59,804 nucleotides of DNA. Source: Rhodospirillaceae bacterium. GTDB taxonomy: Bacteria > Pseudomonadota > Alphaproteobacteria > Reyranellales > Reyranellaceae. A program made the position numbers and the translations under genes. The stretch is from contig WOUR01000036.1 in assembly GCA_009772935.1 (NCBI GenBank), positions 1 to 59,804 on the forward strand. The letters are read 5' to 3'. How positions within the stretch are numbered: the first letter of the stretch is position 1; each line of letters opens with the position of its first letter. The notes beneath the pieces are model-generated. The model ran no database searches. It saw only the letters and a program-made list of their open reading frames with translations, and was not told the origin of the DNA. Of the stretch, positions 1-8,535 are shown piece by piece.

Positions 1-2
1 GC

Positions 3-1652
3 GTGATCGTGGCCGCCTCGGTCCGGCGCGGGCGGCTGCTGCCGCGCAGCGCGCGCGCCATCATCGACGAGGCCTCGGAGGCGATCCGCTACAACTACGA
101 AATCCTGCGCAATACGCTCGACCATGTCGGCATGGGCATCGCCGCCTTCGACCGCGAGGGGCGCCTGGAGATCTTCAACGATCGCTTCACCTCGCTGCTG
201 GCGCTCGATGACAATGCCGTGGCGGTCGGCGCCGCGCCGCACGAGTTCGGCGCCGTTTCCGAGGTCATCGCGCTGCTGCGCCGGCCCGGCTCGCCGCAGA
301 CGCACGAGATCGCCACCCGCGATGGCAGGGTGATCGAGCTGCGCCTCGATCCGCTGCCGGAGGACGGGTTCGTCGCCACCTGCAACGACGTGACGGCCCG
401 CGTGCGCACCGCCGAGGCGTTGCGCGACAGCGACGGTCAGCTGCGTCGCGCGGCCGAGACGCTGGAGCAGCGGGTGGCCGAGCGCACGGCCGAGCTGGAG
501 GCCAGCCGCGCCGAGGCCGAGGCGGCCAACCTCGGCAAGACACGCTTCATCGCGGCGGCGAGCCACGACCTGCTGCAGCCGCTGCACGCGGCGCGGCTGT
601 TCACGGCGGCGATGATCGACCGCGATCCACGCAACGATCTCGGCGGCAAGATCGATGCGAGCCTGGGCGCCGTCGAATCGCTGCTCGACGCGCTGCTCGA
701 CATCTCCAAGCTCGATGCCGGCGCCTTCAAGCCCGAGAGGCGGGCCTTCGCGCTACAGCCGCTGTTCGAGTCGCTCGCCACCGCCTTCGCTCCGACGGCC
801 ACACGGTACGGAGTCGAACTGACGATCGTGCCGACGCGTGCCTTCGTCGACACCGATCCGGCCTTCCTGCGCCGCATCCTGCAGAACCTGCTCTCGAACG
901 CGCTGCGCTACGGTCGGAGCGAGGGACGGCCGGCGCGGGTGCTGCTGGGCTGCCGCCGCGCCGGCGGCTCGTTGCGCATCGAAGTGAGGGACAATGGGCC
1001 TGGCATCGCGCCCGACAAGCAGGCCGTGATCTTCGACGAGTTCGTGCGGCTTCAGCCCGAGGACGAGGGCCAGCGCGAGGAGCGGGGTCTGGGCCTCGGC
1101 CTCGCGATCGTCGACCGCATCGCGCGCATGCTCGAACTGCCGGTCGCGCTGTCCTCGGCGCCGGGCCGCGGATCGACCTTCTCCGTCACCGTGCCGAGGG
1201 TGGCTGCGGTGGAGGTCGTGCCCAGTGCCGGGCCGGCGCCGCAGCCACTGCCGTCGATCGAGGCCGAGAGCTTCGTGCTCTGCCTCGACAACGAGGCGCG
1301 GGTGCGCGAGGCGATGGCGGCACTGCTCGGCGGCTGGGGCTGCAAGGTCGAGACGGCGGCCACCGAGGCCGAGGCGCTGGCAGCGGTGGCGCGGACCGGC
1401 CGCCTGCCCGACCTCGTGCTGGCCGACCTGCATCTCGACGAAGGGGCCGACGGGCTCGAGGCCGTGGTTGCCCTGCGCGCGGCATGGGGCCGGACCGTGC
1501 CGGCCGCCCTCGTGACCGCCGATCGCGATCCGACGCTGCGCGTGCGGGCCCGGGCATGTCAGGTCGAACTGCTGCACAAGCCGGTGAAGCCGGCGTCGCT
1601 TCGTGCGTTGCTGAGATTGCGCAGCACCGCCGCAGGGCGGCTTACGGCCTGA
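3..1652 (+). CDS. Hybrid sensor histidine kinase, 5' truncated by window edge (CrbS/MxtR-like)
   Basis: Only the C-terminal 549 residues are present; the reading frame is open to the window edge. Visible in order: a PAS-like domain (about 35-130), a coiled coil (about 140-180), a HisKA domain with phospho-acceptor H188 in ASHDLLQPLH, a HATPase with N-box (LQNLLSNALRYG) and G-boxes (DNGPGIAP, GLGLGLAIV), and a receiver domain (about 425-545) with phospho-acceptor D475. Family knowledge: kinases of this layout often carry an N-terminal sodium:solute-symporter domain, as in CrbS/MxtR, which control acetate use. The convergent LuxR regulator and the nearby symporter fit that. The missing N-terminus makes the CrbS assignment an inference. 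Confidence 0.85.
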   Translation: MIVAASVRRGRLLPRSARAIIDEASEAIRYNYEILRNTLDHVGMGIAAFDREGRLEIFNDRFTSLLALDDNAVAVGAAPHEFGAVSEVIALLRRPGSPQTHEIATRDGRVIELRLDPLPEDGFVATCNDVTARVRTAEALRDSDGQLRRAAETLEQRVAERTAELEASRAEAEAANLGKTRFIAAASHDLLQPLHAARLFTAAMIDRDPRNDLGGKIDASLGAVESLLDALLDISKLDAGAFKPERRAFALQPLFESLATAFAPTATRYGVELTIVPTRAFVDTDPAFLRRILQNLLSNALRYGRSEGRPARVLLGCRRAGGSLRIEVRDNGPGIAPDKQAVIFDEFVRLQPEDEGQREERGLGLGLAIVDRIARMLELPVALSSAPGRGSTFSVTVPRVAAVEVVPSAGPAPQPLPSIEAESFVLCLDNEARVREAMAALLGGWGCKVETAATEAEALAAVARTGRLPDLVLADLHLDEGADGLEAVVALRAAWGRTVPAALVTADRDPTLRVRARACQVELLHKPVKPASLRALLRLRSTAAGRLTA

Positions 1653-2280
1653 TCGTCTCTGCCGGCATCGCAAGCCCGCGGGCCTCGATCACGGCCTGGG
1701 TTCGCGAGCGGACGCCCAGCTTGCGCAGAATCACCGTCACGTGCGCCTTCACGGTCGCCTCGCCGACGCCGAGCTTGTGGGCGATCTGCTTGTTCTGGTC
1801 GCCCTGCACCATCAGCGCCAGTACGCGCCATTGCTGCGGCGTGAGTTGCGCGGCGCGCTGGGCGAAGCTGTCGCCGGCCACGGCATCCGGCGGCGCGAAG
1901 ATCTCGCCGTCGAGCACGGCACGGACGATGCCCGCGATCTCGTCGAGCGACGCCGACTTGTCGATATAGGCCGAGGCGCCGAACTCGTAGGCACGCTGCA
2001 CGACGCCGGCCTCGCGCGCCGCCGAGACGATGATGATCGGCACGGTGGGGTGCTCGGCCCGCAGCCGGGCGAGCCCGGTCAGTCCGTCCATACCCGGCAT
2101 GTCGAGGTCGAGCAGCACGGCGTCTGTGTCGGGTTGACGGTCGAGCGCGGCCTGCGCCTGGGCCAGCGTGCCCGCCATGCTGAACTGCGCACCGGCGAAC
2201 GACTGGCCGAGCGCAGACGCCAGCGCGTCGCGGACCATCGGATGGTCGTCGGCTACCAGGAAGCGTTCGCTGTCGGCCAT
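1642..2280 (-). CDS. LuxR/NarL-family response regulator (CrbR/ErdR-like)
   Basis: A 212-residue two-domain regulator. The receiver has acidic residues D11-D12, phospho-acceptor D58 in LLDLDMPGMDG and a lysine in IDKSAS. The C-terminal GerE-type helix-turn-helix is seen around NKQIAHKLGVGEATVKAHV. Its 3' end overlaps the 3' end of the convergent hybrid kinase by 11 bases, so the two are a probable cognate pair. By analogy with Vibrio CrbR and Pseudomonas ErdR it may activate acetyl-CoA synthetase or acetate uptake genes such as the symporter at 5.5 kb. Family is clear; the target is inferred from context. Confidence 0.85.
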   Translation of the reverse strand: MADSERFLVADDHPMVRDALASALGQSFAGAQFSMAGTLAQAQAALDRQPDTDAVLLDLDMPGMDGLTGLARLRAEHPTVPIIIVSAAREAGVVQRAYEFGASAYIDKSASLDEIAGIVRAVLDGEIFAPPDAVAGDSFAQRAAQLTPQQWRVLALMVQGDQNKQIAHKLGVGEATVKAHVTVILRKLGVRSRTQAVIEARGLAMPAETIRP

Positions 2281-2311
2281 GGCGGCAGGGTGGCCATTGT
2301 CATCGCCAGTA

Positions 2312-3757
2312 TCAAGCCGCTTGTTCGGGCCGGCGGTTGCTCAAGGTTCGCTGCACGAAGTCGGAGATCGTAGTGACCGTCTGGAGCGCCCTGGCCAGCC
2401 GATGCGCGCCGCGCCGGCCCAGGCGGCGGAGCTCGACGTGGTTCGATGGGGGCCGCCCTTCGGCAATGTCGGCGATCTGCTGGTCGAGGATCGCCTCGAC
2501 CAGTACGGCCCGCGCGGCGGCCAGATCGTCCGCCATGTCGGCCGCCACGCCGGCTTTTGCCGCGGCGCCGGCGAGCCGTGCATCGGTGCCTGGCGCGGCG
2601 ATCCTCCAGGCGAGCGCGGCAACGCGGGCGCCGGCGACCAGCGGAAACAGCCCATGACGCTTGAGGTCGATGCGCCCGTTTTCGGTGCGCAATCGATTGA
2701 ACCAGCCGAAGGCACCGCTGGCGTCGCCGCCGGCCTCGGCGAGCAGGCGGAGGAACAGCGGCGCGCCGGAAGCCGCCGCCATCGCGTGTCGACGCAGCTC
2801 GGCAGCGAGGCGCCGTTCGCCCGCGACCGGAACGAAGTCGTAGAAGATGTCGACGTTGAGAAGCGCACCTGGCTGTGGCTTGTCGACCCATTGCCCGACC
2901 CTTCCTCGCCAGGTGGCGGGCGTGCCGCGGAAGGCCGCGTTTCGCGCCATCACGCCGCCGGCGCAGAGCGGTATGCCAGCTGTCGCCAGCATCTCGTTGA
3001 GACGGTCGGCGAACGTCCCGAACCACGGATCGCGCTCGTCTCCCTCGTGGATCAACGCATTGTCCTGGTCGGCCGCGAGCAGGGATTCGCCTCGGCCCGC
3101 CGAGCCCAGCACCAGCAGGCACCAGGGCGCAGGCGCCGGTGCAGGCATGCTGGCTGCCGCGAGGGCGGCGGCACGGGCCGTGAGATCGCACACGATGCCG
3201 GAGACGACAGCCGAGACCTGCACGGCCGGTACGTCCTCGACACGCAGGGCGGCGGCAAGGGACGACAGCTTCCCGTGCGCCTCGCGTAGCGCGTCCGGTT
3301 CGGTCGCCTGCTCGATCTCGTCGCCGAGGGTAAGTGCGAGCGTCGCACGCTGCTTGAGCAGCGCTCCGGCTGTCAGCATCCCCACGGCGCGACCGTCGTC
3401 GTCGACCACCGCAAGATGCCGCACGCCGTGGCGTGACATCCGGCCGATCGCACGGTACGCCAGTGCGCCGGAGCCAACCGTGTGGACAGGGCGGCTCATG
3501 ACCTCGCCGACCTGCCGGGAGAGCAGTGCCGGATCCGCCGCGACGATGCGCAGGATGTCGCGTTCGGTCAGGATTCCGCTGGGGCGGCCCTGCTGGTCGA
3601 CGGCGACGACGGAGCTGATCCCGCGCTCGCTCATGAGGCGCGATACCTCGGCAACGGTCGCCTCCGGCAGGGCCGAGACCAGTGGCGCCGACATGAGCTC
3701 GGCCACGCGGTGGCGATAGGGAAAGCTGTCGATTCTGCGCAGCGAGTCGGTGCGCAT
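2312..3757 (-). CDS. CBS-domain and DUF294 nucleotidyltransferase-like protein
   Basis: A 481-residue cytoplasmic protein. Two CBS domains (about 15-140, with SERGISSVVAVD and GILTERDILR) precede a DUF294 nucleotidyltransferase-like domain with the GSAGRGESLLAADQDNALI signature and a DUF294 C-terminal domain. CBS pairs usually bind adenine nucleotides. DUF294 resembles the GlnD uridylyltransferase fold, but the substrate is unknown. The ATG chosen lies just after the upstream exonuclease stop; an in-frame start 54 bases earlier would overlap that gene. Proteins of this type recur beside DUF4212/symporter pairs, suggesting control of the transporter. Confidence 0.85.
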   Translation of the reverse strand: MRTDSLRRIDSFPYRHRVAELMSAPLVSALPEATVAEVSRLMSERGISSVVAVDQQGRPSGILTERDILRIVAADPALLSRQVGEVMSRPVHTVGSGALAYRAIGRMSRHGVRHLAVVDDDGRAVGMLTAGALLKQRATLALTLGDEIEQATEPDALREAHGKLSSLAAALRVEDVPAVQVSAVVSGIVCDLTARAAALAAASMPAPAPAPWCLLVLGSAGRGESLLAADQDNALIHEGDERDPWFGTFADRLNEMLATAGIPLCAGGVMARNAAFRGTPATWRGRVGQWVDKPQPGALLNVDIFYDFVPVAGERRLAAELRRHAMAAASGAPLFLRLLAEAGGDASGAFGWFNRLRTENGRIDLKRHGLFPLVAGARVAALAWRIAAPGTDARLAGAAAKAGVAADMADDLAAARAVLVEAILDQQIADIAEGRPPSNHVELRRLGRRGAHRLARALQTVTTISDFVQRTLSNRRPEQAA

Positions 3758-3761
3758 GGCG

Positions 3762-4424
3762 TCAGGCAAGCGGCCCGCGCTGCAGGCCGACCGCGCCACC
3801 CAGCGTGGCACGCTGCTGGCCGCGCAGCCGGTGGGCGATCGCGACGAAGAGATCGGCCGCCATCAGGGCGTCGCCGGCCGCCGTGTGCCGTTCGCCGCGC
3901 GGCCTTGCTCCAAGGCGCGCCAACAGATCGACGAGATCCAGTCGATCGACCGGTAGGCCCAGTCCGGCTGCCATTGCGGCGGTATCGAGGCTTGCCGGCT
4001 CCTGCCACCGCTGGCCGATCCGGCGCGCTTCGGCCGCGAGAATCGCGAGATCGAAACCGATGTGGTGGCCGACCACGACGCGATCGGCCAGCGCCGCCGT
4101 CAGCTCATCCCAGACATCCGCGATCGACGGCGCGCCGGCCACACGCCGGGCGTCGATCCCGTGAATGGCCGTCGCGCCGGCAGGGATGGGAACGCGAGGG
4201 TCGACGAGAACGTCGAGTTTCGGGTGCGGCTCGACGTCGAGGCCCGTTGCTATGCTGATGACGGCGAAGGACACGATGCGGGCCGACCTGATCTCCAGTC
4301 CGGTGGTTTCGCTGTCGATGGCGACCATCTCGAGTGACTCGAGAGGTGTATGGGCTGGCGTTCGCGGCCGCTGGCGCCTGCGCCGGGCGGCGAGGAAGCG
4401 ACCGAAGATGTCGGCGATGGTCAT
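3762..4424 (-). CDS. DnaQ/PolC-type 3'-5' exonuclease domain protein
   Basis: A 220-residue protein with the DEDDh exonuclease fold. Motif I is IDSETTG, motif II surrounds VVGHHIGFDLAIL, and motif III includes RHTAAGDALMAADLF with a histidine typical of the DEDDh class. It is a stand-alone proofreading-like exonuclease, not a DNA polymerase III epsilon of usual context. Its ATG overlaps the TGA of the upstream gene (4421-4424), implying translational coupling. It is conserved next to DUF294 and sodium:solute symporter genes, so a role in signalling-nucleotide or RNA turnover is possible but unproven. Confidence 0.85.
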   Translation of the reverse strand: MTIADIFGRFLAARRRRQRPRTPAHTPLESLEMVAIDSETTGLEIRSARIVSFAVISIATGLDVEPHPKLDVLVDPRVPIPAGATAIHGIDARRVAGAPSIADVWDELTAALADRVVVGHHIGFDLAILAAEARRIGQRWQEPASLDTAAMAAGLGLPVDRLDLVDLLARLGARPRGERHTAAGDALMAADLFVAIAHRLRGQQRATLGGAVGLQRGPLA

Positions 4425-5017
4425 CCTGCTTGGCCGAGCGCCTTCCGCAACGCATCGGCGTCGAGTCGGCGAGGCAGGCGATCGTTGAACGAGATCAAGC
4501 CGAAGGTCACGGCCGCGGCCAGCACCTGGCGCTCCTCCTCGGCGTTCTTCGAGCGGGCGGGTACGTGCTCGTGGATCTGCGCACCTGTCTTGTGTCCCAT
4601 GGCCTTGAAGTCGAGCCGATGATCGGACGGAATCCCGGCGAAACGGGTGAGCAGGGCCGCATGGCGATCGCTCCAGCCTCCGGGCCGATGAACCGGCGCC
4701 GGATACTCGCCCAGAGCGTCGGCGTAGATGCGCACCAGGGCCGGATCGAGATCGGCTCCCCCGTCGAGAAAGGAGCGCACGACGAACGTCATGTCGGCGG
4801 CGATCGCGGCGAACGCTTCCCAGCGGCAAACCGCGAAGGCGTCATTGAAGGCGGGATCGCCGAAGGCCGATTGGCCGAACCAGGCGAGCGTATTGCGCGA
4901 GAATTCGTAGGTCGACCGCTGCGCGACGTAGGACGCCTCGCCGCTGATGAAGCGCGTGAGTTGCGCGCGCGAGCGGACGCGCGTCGGAAAAAGATAGCTC
5001 TTGAGCCCTGCCAGCAT
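4421..5017 (-). CDS. Conserved hypothetical protein heading the exonuclease operon
   Basis: About 198 residues from the ATG at 5017; a GTG at 5038 is an alternative start. It is soluble, rich in aromatics and arginine, with no transmembrane segment, signal peptide or recognised catalytic motif. It begins with a basic stretch (LKSYLFPTRVRSR). The 3' end is coupled by an ATGA overlap to the DnaQ-type exonuclease, and a CBS-DUF294 gene follows, so the three form an operon transcribed away from the symporter genes. I do not recognise the family. Coding confidence rests on the gene coupling and codon usage like the neighbours. Confidence 0.7.
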   Translation of the reverse strand: MLAGLKSYLFPTRVRSRAQLTRFISGEASYVAQRSTYEFSRNTLAWFGQSAFGDPAFNDAFAVCRWEAFAAIAADMTFVVRSFLDGGADLDPALVRIYADALGEYPAPVHRPGGWSDRHAALLTRFAGIPSDHRLDFKAMGHKTGAQIHEHVPARSKNAEEERQVLAAAVTFGLISFNDRLPRRLDADALRKALGQAG

Positions 5018-5229
5018 CCTGCTTCTCGTCGGCCGCACCGCCTGTGAATGGGTATTCGACTAAGGTAGGGGGTCTCTCGCCCTGACAGTGAATCAGGCTT
5101 GATGTATATTCACACAGTCTGAGTAAAAGAGACGCAAGAAACAAGGCGCCCGAACAACCGGGCGATGGGGAGTAAGCGTACGGTTCGGGGAAAACCCCAA
5201 CTCATCGCGACGGTCATGGTTCAGCGGCG

Positions 5230-5250
5230 CCTCCAACGTGTCCTTGGAGG
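5230..5250 (+). promoter_or_regulatory. Inverted repeat sequestering the ribosome binding site of the DUF4212 gene
   Basis: A perfect 7-bp inverted repeat, CCTCCAA (5230-5236) and TTGGAGG (5244-5250), flanks a 7-base loop. The right arm contains the Shine-Dalgarno GGAGG nine bases before the ATG at 5260. In RNA this hairpin would hide the ribosome binding site of the symporter operon. A further hairpin (CGCCCG/CGGGCG) lies upstream near 5145-5163. Seen directly; the regulatory role is inferred. Confidence 0.5.
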
Positions 5251-5259
5251 AACGAGCGC

Positions 5260-5529
5260 ATGGCGGAAAGCAGACTGACGGCCTCGCAGCAGGCCGCCTA
5301 TTGGGAAAAAACGAAGCGGCTGATGCTGGTCATCCTCGCCGCATGGTTCTTCTTCAGCTTCGTGATCCATTTCTGGGCGCCGCAGCTCAATCACATCCGG
5401 ATCATCGGATTTCCGTTGGGCTACTACATGGCAGCCCAGGGCTCCCTGATCGCCTTCGTCCTGATGTGCGTCTGGAACGCCAAGGCCCAGGACAGGATCG
5501 ATCACGAATTCGGCGTCCAGGACGAGTAA
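5260..5529 (+). CDS. DUF4212 sodium:solute symporter small subunit
   Basis: An 89-residue inner-membrane protein with two transmembrane helices (about 23-43 and 53-73) and the family hallmark PQLNHIRIIGFPLGYYMAAQ between them. The family is always paired with a large SSS-family permease, here 13 bases downstream, and is thought to be its small subunit, analogous to DUF485 with ActP. The start follows GGAGG, which sits in the arm of an inverted repeat. It heads a two-gene transport operon probably importing acetate or another short organic acid. Confidence 0.92.
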   Translation: MAESRLTASQQAAYWEKTKRLMLVILAAWFFFSFVIHFWAPQLNHIRIIGFPLGYYMAAQGSLIAFVLMCVWNAKAQDRIDHEFGVQDE

Positions 5530-5542
5530 CGGGGGAACGACC

Positions 5543-7432
5543 ATGGCAGCCATCCAGGGCGGGTTCCTCGCCAATCTCGGGCGCATCTACGCCCTCTACA
5601 CCGGAACCTTCATCGGGTTCACGATCTTCATCGGCCTGCTCGAACTTCTGGGCGTGCCGAACCGGATCCTCGGCTATCTCTTCATCTTCCTGACGCTCGG
5701 CGTCTACGCGCTGATCGGCTGGCTGGCGAGGACCGCCGAGGTCAACGAATACTACGTCGCCGGCCGCGCCGTTCCCGCCTTCTACAACGGCATGGCCACG
5801 GGCGCGGACTGGATGAGCGCCGCCTCGTTCATCGGCATGGCGGGTTCGCTCTACTTCGGCGGCTATGGCGGCCTGGCCTTCGTGCTGGGCTGGACCGGCG
5901 GCTACGTGCTGGTGTCGATCCTGATGGCGCCGTACCTGCGCAAGTTCGGGCAGTTCACCGTGCCGGACTTCTTCAGCGCTCGCTACGGCGGCAACGTCGC
6001 GCGCGCCCTGGCCGTCGTCGTGCTGATCACCGCCTCGTTCACCTATGTCGTGGCGCAGATCGTCGGCGTCGGCATCATCACTGCACGCTTCCTCGACATC
6101 CCGTTCCAGCTCGCCTGCTTCGTCGGCCTCCTCGGCATCCTGCTCTGCTCGATGCTGGGCGGCATGAAGGCGGTGACCTGGACGCAGGTGGCGCAGTACA
6201 TCATCCTGATCATCGCCTACATGATCCCGGTCGTCGTGCTGTCGGCCAAGGTCACGGGCGTTCCGATCCCGCAGCTCATGTACGGCCAGGCGCTGGAGAA
6301 GATCGAGGCTCTGGAGAAGACCTTCGGCGTGGCGCAACCCTATGCCTCGGCCTTCACCGACGCCAAGGGCGCCTACAGCCCGACGGCGATGTGGAACTTC
6401 TTCGCGCTGATCCTCTGCCTGATGGTCGGCACGGCGTCGCTGCCGCACATCCTCATGCGCTACTTCACCACGCCGTCCGTCAAGCAGGCGCGCGATTCGG
6501 TGGCGTGGTCGCTGTTCTTCATCTTCCTGCTCTACTTCACGGCGCCGGCCTACGCGGCCTTCGCCAAGCTGGAAGTGTACCAGAACGTGATCGGCCAGCC
6601 GATCGCCAGCCTGCCGGCCTGGGTCTCCTCGTGGGGCAGCATCGGCCTGGTCGGCGCCTGCGACGGTGCCAACGCCGCCCAGACCTTCGCGCTCTGCAAG
6701 GGCGTCACCGGCAACGGCGACGGCATTCTGCAGCTCTCGGAGTTCCGCCTGCATACCGACGCCGTCGTGCTGGCGACGCCGGAGATCGCCGGCCTGCCCT
6801 ACGTGATCTCCGGGCTGGTCGCGGCCGGCGGCCTGGCCGCCGCGCTCTCGACCGCGGACGGCCTGCTGCTCGCGATCGCCAATGCGCTCAGCCACGACAT
6901 CTACTACAAGATGATCGACCCCAACGCCGACACCAAGCGTCGACTGGTCATCAGCCGGGTCCTGCTCGGCCTGGTGGCCCTGGTCGCGGCCTACGTGGCG
7001 GGCACGCTGGGGGCGGATATCCTGTTCCTGGTGTCCTGGGCCTTCTCGATGGCGGCGGCCGGCCTGTTCGCGGGCCTCGTCCTCGGCATCTGGTGGAAGA
7101 GGGCGGGCGATGCGGCCGGCGTCTGGGGCATCATCGTCGGCTTCGGCCTCTGCATGTTCTTCCTGATCGCGACCGAGTTCTACGGGCCGTGGGTCAAGCA
7201 GAGCCTGAGCTGGATGGGCGACATCAACATCGTCAAGATCCGCGGCCGCGACGTCGCGTACATCTGGGGCATCAACAATATCTCGGTCGGCATCTTCGGC
7301 ATCCCGGCGGCATTCATCGCCATGCTGGTCGCCGGCTGGGTGACCAAGCCCGCGTCGGCCGAGATGCAGGACTTCATCGACTCGATCCGCGTGCCCGCGG
7401 GATCGGTGCGCAACGCTGAAGCGGCCCATTGA
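5543..7432 (+). CDS. Sodium:solute symporter family permease (acetate-type, VC_2705 group)
   Basis: A 629-residue polytopic inner-membrane protein with about 13 predicted helices and SSS motifs such as EYYVAGRAVPAFYNGMATGADWMSA near the first core helix and AALSTADGLLLAIANALSHD late in the core. It is cotranscribed with the DUF4212 small subunit. An extracytoplasmic loop (about 360-410) carries an EF-hand-like sequence, TGNGDGILQLSE (389-400), and two cysteines. Substrate is likely acetate or a related monocarboxylate, judged from the family and the CrbS/CrbR-like neighbours. A hairpin follows at 7458. Confidence 0.9.
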   Translation: MAAIQGGFLANLGRIYALYTGTFIGFTIFIGLLELLGVPNRILGYLFIFLTLGVYALIGWLARTAEVNEYYVAGRAVPAFYNGMATGADWMSAASFIGMAGSLYFGGYGGLAFVLGWTGGYVLVSILMAPYLRKFGQFTVPDFFSARYGGNVARALAVVVLITASFTYVVAQIVGVGIITARFLDIPFQLACFVGLLGILLCSMLGGMKAVTWTQVAQYIILIIAYMIPVVVLSAKVTGVPIPQLMYGQALEKIEALEKTFGVAQPYASAFTDAKGAYSPTAMWNFFALILCLMVGTASLPHILMRYFTTPSVKQARDSVAWSLFFIFLLYFTAPAYAAFAKLEVYQNVIGQPIASLPAWVSSWGSIGLVGACDGANAAQTFALCKGVTGNGDGILQLSEFRLHTDAVVLATPEIAGLPYVISGLVAAGGLAAALSTADGLLLAIANALSHDIYYKMIDPNADTKRRLVISRVLLGLVALVAAYVAGTLGADILFLVSWAFSMAAAGLFAGLVLGIWWKRAGDAAGVWGIIVGFGLCMFFLIATEFYGPWVKQSLSWMGDINIVKIRGRDVAYIWGINNISVGIFGIPAAFIAMLVAGWVTKPASAEMQDFIDSIRVPAGSVRNAEAAH

Positions 7433-7457
7433 CGGCCGCCTCGATCCAATGAGAGGG

Positions 7458-7490
7458 AGGGCGGGGCGCAAGCCTCGCCCTTTCCATTTG
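7458..7490 (+). terminator. Hairpin after the symporter gene, probable terminator or attenuator
   Basis: AGGGCGGGGC (7458-7467) pairs with GCCTCGCCCT (7472-7481) through ten positions (one G-U in RNA) around a GCAA tetraloop, followed by a short TTCC. The weak T tract means partial termination is possible, allowing read-through into the small gene that starts at 7496. Confidence 0.55.
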
Positions 7491-7495
7491 GGATC

Positions 7496-7816
7496 ATGAC
7501 TCAACCCGACTTCTTCTGGGGCTACCTGCCCTTCTGGATCGTGAACTACGGGCTGTCGCTCGTGGCCTGGGCCTGCATCGGCCGCTGGATGCTCGCGTTC
7601 TTCGTGCCGGCCCTGCAGCCGGGGAACTACATCTGGCGGTCCTTCGTCTGGCTCACGGGCTGGGCCATCGCCGCGGTCGGCTTCGTGACGCCGGCCTCGC
7701 TGGGGCAACGCTGGCTGCCCCTGATCACCGCGTTCTGGTTGTTCTGGCTGCGGGCCGGCTTCTACTTCGCCATGGCCTCGGCTGGCATGACGCCACGCCT
7801 GACGGGCGGAGGCTGA
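7496..7816 (+). CDS. Small conserved membrane protein
   Basis: A 106-residue protein with an N-terminal aromatic-rich stretch (PDFFWGYLPFWIVNYG) and three hydrophobic segments, likely all in the inner membrane. I recall close relatives only as uncharacterised proteins of Alphaproteobacteria. It lies 63 bases after the symporter gene, beyond a hairpin, and one base before the next membrane protein gene, so the two small proteins are surely cotranscribed. They may be accessory to the symporter, or an independent complex. No catalytic motif is visible. Confidence 0.75.
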   Translation: MTQPDFFWGYLPFWIVNYGLSLVAWACIGRWMLAFFVPALQPGNYIWRSFVWLTGWAIAAVGFVTPASLGQRWLPLITAFWLFWLRAGFYFAMASAGMTPRLTGGG

Positions 7817-7817
7817 C

Positions 7818-8147
7818 ATGCTCCGTCATCAGGTCTTTGCCCTCGTCCTGGGTCTTGCCGTGTTCAACGGCATCTTCTCGCCGCTGGTGCATCTCGTTGC
7901 GGCCTACAGCCTGATCTGGGCGCCGACCTGGCTGCCGAACGATCCGAGCGTCACCTTCTATTTCGCGAGCCTCATCGTGGCGACGACGACGCTCCTCCTC
8001 TCGGGCGTGCCGGCCGCCCTGATCGAGCGTGCCGTTCCCGCCTCGCGCGAGGCGCCCGGGCCGAACTGGGTGTGGGCCCTGGTCGCCCTCGTGCTCTGCT
8101 TCCCCGCCCTGGTCCGCGTCTTGCTCATCTCGGGTGCCGTGCAATAG
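7818..8147 (+). CDS. Small membrane protein
   Basis: A 109-residue inner-membrane protein with three predicted helices (about 5-32, 45-68 and 85-106) and no soluble domain. It starts immediately after the stop of the 7496 gene, so it is in the same transcript. The family is not recognised. A paired function with its upstream neighbour is the only inference that context allows. Confidence 0.75.
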   Translation: MLRHQVFALVLGLAVFNGIFSPLVHLVAAYSLIWAPTWLPNDPSVTFYFASLIVATTTLLLSGVPAALIERAVPASREAPGPNWVWALVALVLCFPALVRVLLISGAVQ

Positions 8148-8166
8148 TCTGGTTCCGAGGCCCGGC

Positions 8167-8535
8167 ATGGACAGGATCGAGTATCTCGCGGATGTCATCG
8201 TGCGTCGCGGTTGCGGCTTCGCCCTGCTGGCGATCTGCATGGTCATGCTCGGCCTGTCGTACGACCTGTTGCTCTGCCTGAAATCCGGAGCAGTCCTCCA
8301 GGCGCTGCACGGAGTCGTGCTCGGCCTGTTCGCCTACAACGCGCCCAGGTGGAACCACAGGTCGACGGAACTCTGGATTCTGCTCGACAAGGGGGCCGAT
8401 CTCCCGCCGAACTATCCACCCGAGCAACTGCTCGAGGTGCTGCGCAAGACCTACCTCCGTTACGCGGAGATGGCCGGCGTCGTCACGCTGGCGCTTTGCA
8501 TCGGCGCTGCGATCGTCTGGGCCGTCCGCGGCTGA
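8167..8535 (+). CDS. Hypothetical protein with N- and C-terminal membrane helices
   Basis: A 122-residue product. The ATG at 8167 is chosen because it begins a coherent protein 19 bases after the previous stop. Two hydrophobic helices (about 14-52) are followed by a soluble segment containing DKGADLPPNYPPEQLLEVLR, and a last helix (about 98-118). No family was recognised. It is the third in a run of small membrane-protein genes downstream of the sodium:solute symporter. Confidence 0.65.
   Translation: MDRIEYLADVIVRRGCGFALLAICMVMLGLSYDLLLCLKSGAVLQALHGVVLGLFAYNAPRWNHRSTELWILLDKGADLPPNYPPEQLLEVLRKTYLRYAEMAGVVTLALCIGAAIVWAVRG

Noticed and set aside
5092..5112. A possible FixK box before the DUF4212 gene
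   Set aside because: TTGATGTATATTCA lacks the second CAA half-site.
5402..7819. An 805-codon minus-strand open frame opposite the symporter
   Set aside because: Composition (H, E, R and Q-rich, no domain) and full overlap with a conserved membrane protein mark it as a shadow frame.
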